A stretch of 64,000 nucleotides of DNA from Metridium senile (lineage: Eukaryota; Cnidaria; Anthozoa; Actiniaria; Metridiidae): contig OX459105.1 in the NCBI GenBank assembly GCA_949775045.1, positions 4,064,556 to 4,128,555 on the forward strand, in the 5' to 3' direction. The notes under the pieces are model-generated. The model was not told the origin of the DNA. It ran no database searches and saw only the letters and a program-made list of their open reading frames with translations. This document shows positions 51,658-62,300 of the stretch, piece by piece (within the stretch, counting starts at the first letter, position 1; each line of letters starts with the position of its first letter). Both the position numbers and the translations under genes were made by a program.

Positions 51658-54600
51658 GTAGTTATAAACAACAATATTATTATCAGCATCCACCATCGTC
51701 ATTGATAATGAGAAACTAAGCCATCATCATTACTATCATTATTATCATCGACGTCATGTGGTTATCATCATTATAATCAATCGTCGTCATCATCATCATC
51801 AATATCATCGTTATTAATAACATCGTCATTATCATTAATTTCAATGCCATTATCACTTGCTTTATTGTCATCATCATCATCATCGTTGTTTTGTCGTCGC
51901 TTTCTCCGCCCCTTCGGACCCTTCGTATCGTCATCATCAACTTCTTCGTCTGAACTATCTGAACTATTTGAAAATGTTTCCGTTTCACTCTCACTTCTTT
52001 CTTCAGACGTAGAAAAGTCGTCTTCGTTGGTACTTCTGTTCTCTACAACATTTGGAATTAAGTTTTCGTCTATGAATATTATTTGTGAACTTTCAACGCC
52101 GGACGCCATTTTTTGACTGTCACGCCATCTCACCCTCGTCAATTCAACCAATCAGATTACGCGCTAAAAATAACTTATACATCTTGACGATAGGGTATAG
52201 GTTAGCAATAAAGATGGACACTTCTGGTTATGAACTTCTGACTTGCTTTATTGTCATCATCATCATCATCATCATCGTTATTTGGTTATTATCTTATGTA
52301 AGGCAATTCATTCTAAAATGTAATGTTTGGCGGATTCATTATTTGATTGATAATATTAATTCATTAATTCATTCATTCGTTCGTTCATTCATTCCTTTAA
52401 TCATAAATGTATTCATCATTCCATTTATCCATCCATCCATCCATCCATCCATTCAATCAATCATTCATAAATTAACTCGTTTATTCATACATAACTTTGT
52501 TTATTTATTCATTCATTCATATTTTTATTCATTCAGTTATGCCAATCTATCCATTCATTCATTCATTCATTCATTCATTTATGCCAATCCATTCATTCAT
52601 TTATAGGAACCATCCGAAGATGATACCGATATCAACGAACACAATATCAAGAGAACACCAGACACAGGCGAACCTCTAATCGATAACCTCAACAATACCA
52701 AAGAGTCGATCCCAGAAGACGTAACAGAAAAAGTTATTCATTACCTGCAAGGCTTAAGCCTCGATGACTCTCCCACGGAGCCACAGACCATCGTCAGTAT
52801 ATGGGATTTTGCGGGGCAACATTTGTACTACGCCTCGCACCCTGTGTTTTTTTCCCCTAGGGCGCTCTATTTGATGGTCTACAACCTTAGCAAAGATCTT
52901 AAATCTGAGGCAGAGCCATGCGTGAGGCAAGGGGCCTATAAAATTCTACTGGAAAATGCAGATAAAGAGACGAATCTTGAATCAATTCTCTCTTGGCTAG
53001 CTTCCATACATAGCATTCAACCAGTAAACGACCAGGAAGAGGACCAAGAAAATACTGATTCCAGGAAAATTCCTGGATATGTTCCGTATTCGCGACCGCC
53101 AGTTATCGTGGTTGGTACCAACGCAGACTGTCCATTTGAAGATGCTAAGGAAATGGAAGTGCTCATTGCGAAGAGCATTTCTGGAAAGAGTTTTGAGCAA
53201 CATTTGGTAAAGCCTTATTTCACTGTAAATAATACCCAGTCATCGGCTGATCAAGGGATTCAGCGATTACAAGGAAAGATCATTGAAGTTTTGGGGATGG
53301 AGCCATACATGGGTGAGCTTATTCCTGTAAGGTGGCTGAAATTTGAGAAGGTAGGCAATTATAGGGGTTTATGCGGTTATAGTGACCGGTAATAATAAAG
53401 AAGAGAAATGATGATGATGATGGTGATGATGATGATGGTAATAATTGTGATGGTAATCAGAATTAAGATGATTATGTTTTTTATGATCACATGTTTTTGT
53501 TAGAGTTGATTCACTTCAAGTAAATGATTAAATATTTTAACGTTCAAGGCGATCAAAGCTTTAGTTGAAAAGAAAAAAACCTATCACCTTCGACTACCAG
53601 ATCTGGAAAAGATCATCCAGGAAGTGTGCTTCATAGAAGAAAGCGATGAAATCCATGTTATGTTAGACTACTATCATGACCTTGGTGTCATCTTTAAACA
53701 CGGTGACACGGTGGTTTTGCAAGCACAGTGGCTTATTGATCTCTTTAGGAAGTTGATTACCGTTAGACCTTACGACGACAAGGTAAAGTAGCGGTCTAAA
53801 AGGCCATGTTACATTGTGTATTTTTTCAGCAATTTGTATCGGAATAGTGCTCTTCAAAAGTACAGTTCCCTGCGCCATTTTGAACTGAAGGTAGCCGGGC
53901 ATTTGCATCGAAGCGAGATGAAAGTTGCCGTGCTAGAGAAAGAGACATGTGAATATTTGTCTCACAAGGTGTTAGAAAGTCTCTATCATTGCAAGCTCAA
54001 CGTTCGTCTTTCTTCGCTAGCTGCAAAGGCCCGGCTACCTTTCAAGATGGCGCAGGGAATTGACAAACGGACTATTAATTGATGATGATGATGAATTGTG
54101 GAATCATTACCAGAAATCCAAGACATGTGACGTCAGCGCATGCTAAATTCAGATATTGTGGAATTTAAAAATAGCCGCTCAGAAATACTGATAAATGTAT
54201 GGGCTCAGAAAGAAAATGTCTAATATATTTGCTAAATATCATCGTACTATCGGTCCCGTCCCTTAACTTTTAACTCGAGTATAAGTTCTATTCATTTATG
54301 CAGGTTTATGCAAGTTTTATGCAAGACTTTCCAAGTAATAAAACAAGGACGCACATACACAGTAAAAAGTGATGCTTTTTTAGTTTTAAAATTTTCCATT
54401 TTACACCAAAATATCATAAAAAAATGACCGATAAATCCTGCAAAGAAGCTTGTTTCGATCGTCGAGTTGATTGCAATGTTTACAGCTTAGTAGCCTGGTA
54501 ATTTTACGTGTTATACAGCTGTTTAAAGAATCCGAAGGCTTCTTAAGCGGGAAATTCAAAAATCAAAGTTTATAGAATGGGCTTCCTGTGTCCCTTTGAA

Positions 54601-57600
54601 ATTTTGTAAGTGACCTAATTCGCTCGAATTATTCTATGCCGAGCGTAAGCGGGAACTTCTAAACAAACTTATAGTAGTTTGGTTTTGATAAATTGATTTA
54701 TTTCGATAGAAATTCGAGGATAATTCTGGACTGCCAGTAGACCGCTGGTCATAATATCGCGGACGTAAAATGTCCTAGATTTCTGGTAATGTGTGTTCTC
54801 ATTTCCATGATTTTTTTGTGGTCATCATCAACGCTTTCAACATCATCACTATCATCATCAATATTCTCATCATCATCATTTCTCGATAATACATTATGTT
54901 GTCATTATGCATATTATCATCATTGATAACATCAAAAGGACATCATTATTATGATCATATGATGAATCGTTTCCAGAATCGTTATCCCAAGTTCGAGGAC
55001 TGTTGGAACGACCTGGAGGATAGTGGAATCCTCCGCATGGAGCTCGTAGAGCACGTGTTTGGCGAGCTAGTTGATAGTGGTCAGAGTAAAGAAGATCTTC
55101 TGTCCATGATGGAGCGTTATGGGCTGATCGCTCGCTTTGAGAAAGGTACCGACGCCCGCTACTTCGTTCCTGCGCAACTCACATCATCACCAGAAGAGTT
55201 AGACACACAGCCCTCATCCGTTGGACCATGCGCACTGTACGTGCATTTCGTCGACGGGTTTGTCCCACATGGGCTGTACTCGTACTTTATATCAAAGTTC
55301 ATCGGTTGGTACTCGAAGTCTGTCGACGGAGGCCAACACGAGCCGAATCTTTACCGAAACGTTTCTCGTTTCATCATCGGAAAGTCGTCGGATTACGAAC
55401 TGATTCTAATCTGTCGAAAACGTTTCATCAAGGTAGTTTTGCGGAGTCTACAAGAAAGCAAGTCGTGCCTTTATGAACCAGCAGTGCCGGTGCGATGTTT
55501 TATCGAATCGACGCTAGGAGTGATTTCTGACGAATGCAATTGGTATCGATCGTTGAGGTATCAGTTCACTGTGCTGTGTCCGTCATGCTGTCAATCGTCT
55601 AAACTGTGCTCAAAACACCAGGTAGTTGGATGCAGTAACGATGATTGTATACATCTATTGGAGGTGAGCCACCAACAAGTTTTTGTTTGCACAAAGAGCT
55701 TTGGTAAAGAAACGCGCCCTGAAGTACAGAACCTTCAATTTTGGTATCCCACCCCAAAGGTATGTACCATTTACCTGTTAACTCGAAACACGCGCTACTC
55801 GAACCACGCGCGACTCAAACCACACACTAACTCAAATCATGCGCATCTTAAATCGTGCGTAACTCGTTCTTCGCGAGACTCGACTCCGCTCGTGGACTTT
55901 ATAAGGGGGATTACATCATCATAATCGACTCAAAACCCAACCTTATTCAAAAGGCGCAACACCAAATCCATGAAAATTTAAAAAGGTTTCAGAAACACTG
56001 TGGCTAAGATAATTGAACATAATTGAATCTTATTTTTCCTCAGTATAAAATGGCTGTTTTGAAGTAAATATAATTCTAAAGTATAAACGTGCTTTTTTAC
56101 AGCCCACCGATCCTGCCGCGCAGTTGTCTGAGCTAGCTGTTAGGCCAGAAACTTCAGGTAGATGATGATGATGATGACGAAAATGATGATAATGTTGATA
56201 GTAACGATAATTGTGATGATGATGATGTTAATGGTAACGATGACGTAGATGACGATGATGATGATGATGGTAACGATGATGGTGATGATGATGATGCTGT
56301 TAATGGTACCGATAATGATGATATTGATCATGATGTTGATGGTAACGATGATGATGATGATAATGATGCTGTTAATGGTACCGATAATGATGATATTGAT
56401 GATGATGTTGATGGTAACGATGATGATCATGATGATGATGATGTTAATGGTACCGATGATGATGATATTGATGATGGTGTTAATGGTACCGATAATGATG
56501 ATATTGATGATGGTGTTAATGGTAACGATGATGGTAACGAAGAACGTGATGAAGATGATGGATTATGATGGTGATGATGATGAAAGTAAGTGATTTTTAT
56601 TGTGTTGATGACAATTACGACGATGACCTTAATTGAAGTTGTTGGTATCATATCTCCTTCGTCATCATCATCATTATCATCATCGTTATTACCATTACGA
56701 CGACCACCAACACCACCATAGTCGTTATCTTCACCATCATTCTCATATATAACCAGTATTGTTCGTTTCATCGCGCGCAACGATTTTTCTGTTTTTCTTA
56801 GCCGTCAATCACTTGTCAATGGGGCGGAGTTACGTGAATCACCATAACAACAAGCCATGTGAACGATGAAGACTGGCATGTTTATCTTCGCAGGAGCTTT
56901 GCAGATTTTCCTTAGTTTTTACAACTTGTTTATAATACGTTTTTTTATTATACAATGACTCGGGAATATCCTACATAACTTAGAAGGAGAGATTGCACAA
57001 ACTTTGCATGTCGGAGAGACATTTGTGAGAAAGATCAAGAAGCTCTTCGAAACGAATCAGTCTGTAGAATATCCACGAAGACGTTTTAAACTTAAAAGCA
57101 TTAACGGTAGGTCCTCATTTATTCATAGTATTTCATGAGCTAATGACAAATTACAACAAATAATAAGGATCAACAAAAGATAAGAATAAATAGGAACACA
57201 CCAACAAAAGTTAGGCCGGCATATCGATAATAAGTCAAGTCGTCAGACAATTCTTGCAAGATGAATAAATATTATGTATACGTTTTGAATAAATGAGGAC
57301 CTACCGTTAATGCTTTTAAGTTTACAACGTCTTCGTGGATATTCTACAGACTGATTCGTTTCGAAGAGCTTCTTGATCTTTCTCACAAATTTCTCTCCGA
57401 CATGCAAAGTTTGTGCTATCTGTGAAAGTGGTCTGCCTTTCCTTATCATGTACACGACTCTCCTTCTAAGTTCTGTAGGATATTCCCGAGTCATTGTATA
57501 TTAAAAAACGTATTATAAACAAGTTGTAAAAACTAAGGAAAATCTGCAAAGCTCCTGCGAAGATAAACATACCAGTCTTCATCGTTCACAGGGTTTGTTG

Positions 57601-59294
57601 TTATGGTGATTCAAGTAACTCCGCCCCATTGACAAGTGATTGACGGCTAAGAAAAACCCAAACCGATCGAGCCAGAAAAATCGTTGCGCGCGATGAAACG
57701 AAAGTCGCTGTAATATCATTATTTTAATTCATATAATTGATTCTTATCATTCTTATCATTATATTTTAGGATCATACTTAGTGTGTTGTAGATTTGTTGT
57801 ATATTTAGTTTTGTCACGTGACAACTTCAAAAAATGTAAATTTCATCTTTTTCTTAGTTATTTTTCGCTTGAAAAATAAATACTTTACAGCCTTTTGATA
57901 AAACATTGTCTCTATCATCATACTATCTGATAAAGGTTTCAAAGTTATACGAATAACTGCCGGATAGGTGCAAATAGCTCTTTTCTAGAGTATATTTTTA
58001 CACTTTTCGTCAAAGCCGAAAAATGGCAATAACTCAACCCATTATAAAACAACCCAATATTTGTTTCACGACTTTTTATTCAACTTAAAGTACTAATAGG
58101 ACAATGTGCTATACGTGGGCAGAATATTGGTCCAGGAAACAAACTGCAAAGGAAATACGAGGCCGTAAAACTTTAGGTATATTTTATGCAAATTTTGACC
58201 GTTTTTAGGGTAAAATACTCAAACGGTTGTAACTTGAAGCCTTTTTAATTTAAAGCCAAAAAATTAATCGCCAAAGTAATAAGTTAACTATGTTTTGCCT
58301 TTGTTTTGCCTATTGTTCTACCTTTTGTTCAATTCACACAAAAAGTTTTCGGAGTTCAGAGGTTCCGGTGTAATTAAGTTTTTTTTACCAGGCATATATG
58401 TAGAAAAACTTGGGACCAAAAGATACGTCCGGTTGATTGAGGGTCCAGTATAGAGGGATTTCACTACCAACTTTGCAAATTGCTGATTTCAACCCTTCAA
58501 AAGCTACCCCTGCCATGTGAAAATATCAAAAGTTTGAAATATAGGTATTTTATTGATAATTATATATTAATGTATACTATTTCTCTAGAAATATCAACCG
58601 CACGACGAGATGACGACGAGGAACATCGACAAGAGCAAACACTATCCTTGTAAGTGGTTTAGTTTTTGATATCTTTCATATGATCAACACAATATATATT
58701 GTTCTTACATAACTGGCCTGACATGCACGATTGATAAAATTCAACTAAAGCTTTTATAGCCGAAAACTTTGCATCGCGACCAGAACATGGTGAATTTTAT
58801 TTTAGTTTAAATCAACCTTTGAGTGGGTAATTGTCAGACCAGAAACAACTTTTAAGTTTTTAGCTTAAATAAATTAGTCTCTCACTATGGCCAGCTGAGT
58901 TGACCTTCAGAACAAACACAAGGTCAACCAATCAGAATTGAGGATTCAACATCATATTTTGATTAGCATTTCCCATTATTTTGCCAAGAAAAAATATGAA
59001 ATACGAGTTGTTCCTTCTTTAAATTAATCGTAAACTCTAGTCAAACTCATGGTGGAATTATATTTCAATCAACAAGAAAAGTCTACATTGTATACTCGGA
59101 AAATGCTTGAAAATTGCTAACTAAAAATAGCGACCCATAATTCCTTTCGGGGAAGGCGATCAACTCAGCTGGCCATTGTAGTTGTCCAGATTCAAAGGTT
59201 TTGAATTCAGTGAGCATGCATAATATACAATTACGATACAGCTATTTGTTTGACATGTCGTCTCCTTTGCCTTGTTTTATATTTCTGTTTGTGG

Positions 59295-59329
<35 letters not shown>

Positions 59330-62300
59330 GCTGCTGCTGCTGTTGTGGTTGTTGTACGTCTGTTTGATTGTCCAACAGCTTTTTTTTTTCTTCTAAAAAT
59401 GTATAGTTGAAAAACGGTATTATTTTTCTAATATAACGCAGAAATGAAATTGGCGGTTCCCACGATTTCTCACGCGCTGGTCTTCACCTTCAAGTTCCTC
59501 CTGATGCTCTGAAGGAGAAAACTAACTTAACAGTTAAACAGTTCTCAGAAGATACATGTACCTTACCCTCCCCTGCTAGGGAACTGGATGGTGTTGTTAG
59601 CTCTATAATTCAATTCGAGCCGGCTAATTTGGTTTTTGAAAAGCCAGTTGTTGCCACAATCCTGCATAATGGTCCTACACGAACGGCTCACTATGCAACC
59701 GTTGCTATGGTTTTCAACGAGAATACAAACACATGGGAAAAAGTGAAAGGTGTTTATTTGTTTTCCTTTTCATTTATTTCCTTGATTAATTATTTGTTTA
59801 CTTTTATGTTTGTTTATTTTCTCTGCATATTCTGTTGTTTTTGTTTGTGTATTCTCTTGATTTTTTTAATTATATGGCTTTATTGTTCTTGGCAACTTGA
59901 CGAGTTCATAAAAACAGAGTATAAAATAAAAAAATGAAATGGAGAAATAAAGAAACTAGGAAAAATAGAGAAACAGGAGCTTAAGAAAAGGATAGTAACA
60001 ATTAACAACTACAATAATCTTTAGGTTTTCATAACATCTCATTCACAAGATAAAACTCTTCGTCTTCTTTCAAGTTAAATTTGACCAATAAACCATTTCA
60101 GTCATCTTTTCTGTTTGATTTCATTCCAGACATAAGAGAATCTTCCGCTTCAACCAACTCTACATCAAGTCTTATACAAGTGCAGCTGACCAAGCTGACT
60201 GCTTTAACAGTAGTTACCATGCTTACCACGGATATATTTGAGGTCCCGGTCAGCGGGTGTGTAGTCAGTTCGTCGGTGTGTCATGACGTCACACTCCGAT
60301 TTCCTGCAGGAGCTGTAGACAAATCGACAAAAGGATCGTTGAGGGTTCGTACAAAACAAAATTGTTTTTATAAATATACTTTCTTTCTTATACTTTCTGC
60401 TTATTTACTTACTTGCGTATTTACTTAATTACTTTTTACTAACTTCACAGTATTCATACCAATATATTGCTGTTCTGTAGCATACATTTGATTATATATA
60501 ACTTTTCTTTTTAATTTTTAGGTCCTTCCAATGCCTGAAGTAATTCCAATGGACATACCAAACGTACACTTTTCTCCAATAGTCGTAGTCGATGGCTTTG
60601 AACCAACAGCTTTCCCTGAAGTAGTTCTTTTAACTTTACCTAATCCGGCTATTTCTCCCGCGGGACGTAAAAGGGTTTCGGGACAAGTCCGTGTGCTGTG
60701 CCAAGAGGGACTAGTGTGGAAGGACATTACTGAAACAGTAGAAGACGTTGAAGGCACATCAACGATAGAGCTACGAGTAAGGCACTTTTCCAAGTATGTA
60801 TATTTTAATCAGTTGTTTAATATGTTAAAGATTGTGTCTTCTGCATTGTAACGTATGTCTTATTCAATTAAAATTATCGCTGAAAAAAACTTATCTTACC
60901 CGAAAAAGGTCATGGGATTTTAAGTATTTCATGAGTCAATCTCGAGCCCAGAGTCACGTCTGGCTTTTTGTCAGCGGTCTTATGGCGCCCGACATTAGAC
61001 TCTGGGGAACGGAATTTTCAGCTCCAATTTTGGAGTTCCGGTTTGGAATGCGCATGCTTAGTTAATATTATAATGATCTGTGGGTTTGGGCATCCTGTGT
61101 TACTTAGTACGTTAATGACATTCAAAATATTGTTGACCTAGTAGCATTTTAAATATTTTCTAAGCCAAAATATAAACATTTTCCTCACTAAACATTTAAA
61201 GTTTAGGAAGGTTTTTTAACGGCCATCAGGATTTATATAATGATATAAAAACGCGTCTAAATCTCCTTCAATTCAGATCGCTTTAACCGTCAATTTATTT
61301 ATAGTTTTCCAACGGTTATTAGTTTGCTTTCGTGGTACGATTGACCTTTAGTAAATAACTGGATGCCAGAGGTCTGAGGATTGTCAAGGTTTAGAATAGT
61401 TTAAAGGAGTATTTTGTGTGTATTCTAATTTGCTTCGCGACTCGATAATCATCGCTTAGCGGCGATACAACATCTCTTCGCTTCGCGACTCGTATATATT
61501 CCATAAACGACGATATTTAATATTCTATCACCGTTGACGTCGTAAAATTTACATTTTGAATGTACATTTGTTTACATGATGAACCAATCAGAGCTTTTAC
61601 TTCGTCTGTTTCCGGTCTGACCATTGTATTTTCAAGGGCCAATCAGCATAAGCAGAGAATTCCGGTCCCCCAGAGTCTTACGTTACTCGGCTGGCCAAGA
61701 GGAACGAATGCTCGGGGTTCGAGATTGTTCATGAGTGTTCAAGATGCATGCCTAATGTCTGCAACACTTGCAAACGCATGTTGAATGTTTCACTTGCCAT
61801 GTTGCTTTTATGGGATATATCCCAAGATCCTTTTCGGTCTCAAGATTAGCCTTTTAAAAATCTTTTTTTTTTTTGGCGACAGCGTTAATTGAGCTAGCTA
61901 CATATTATCAAAGATTATCTGTCGACCGGATGGCTTAGTTGATTAAGCGCCGGACTACAGTACCTGTAGGGTAGGGGTTCGCGTCCCGGCCGGAAGAAGG
62001 TGCTGCCTTTGTGCTAAACTACCTACAAAAGGTCCCGCCTAACTTCACTTTAATGATATAGAAGGTGGACGTTATAGATCCTGTTGTGTTGTTCGCAAAG
62101 AGTAGGGGATTGTTTCCCTGTATAACAGACTGAGTGGTTTGTTGGTTGGTTTGATTGTTTTGGCTGGTTGGTGTTAGCAGGTTGTTTGGTGTTATCTGGA
62201 TGGCTGGTTTGTCATAATTTTAATCCAGTGCACATTAATATCATCGTTTTTTGCACAATGCTTTTAAGTGATGTTATTTTGTGTTATTTTGTAATTTTGG

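Noticed and set aside
53816..54082. 89-codon ORF in the gene 4 COR intron (NLYRNSALQKYSSLRHFELK...)
   Set aside because: Lies in a MITE with inverted ends, phase does not fit the neighbouring phase-0 exons, and the gene 2 copy is broken by small indels.
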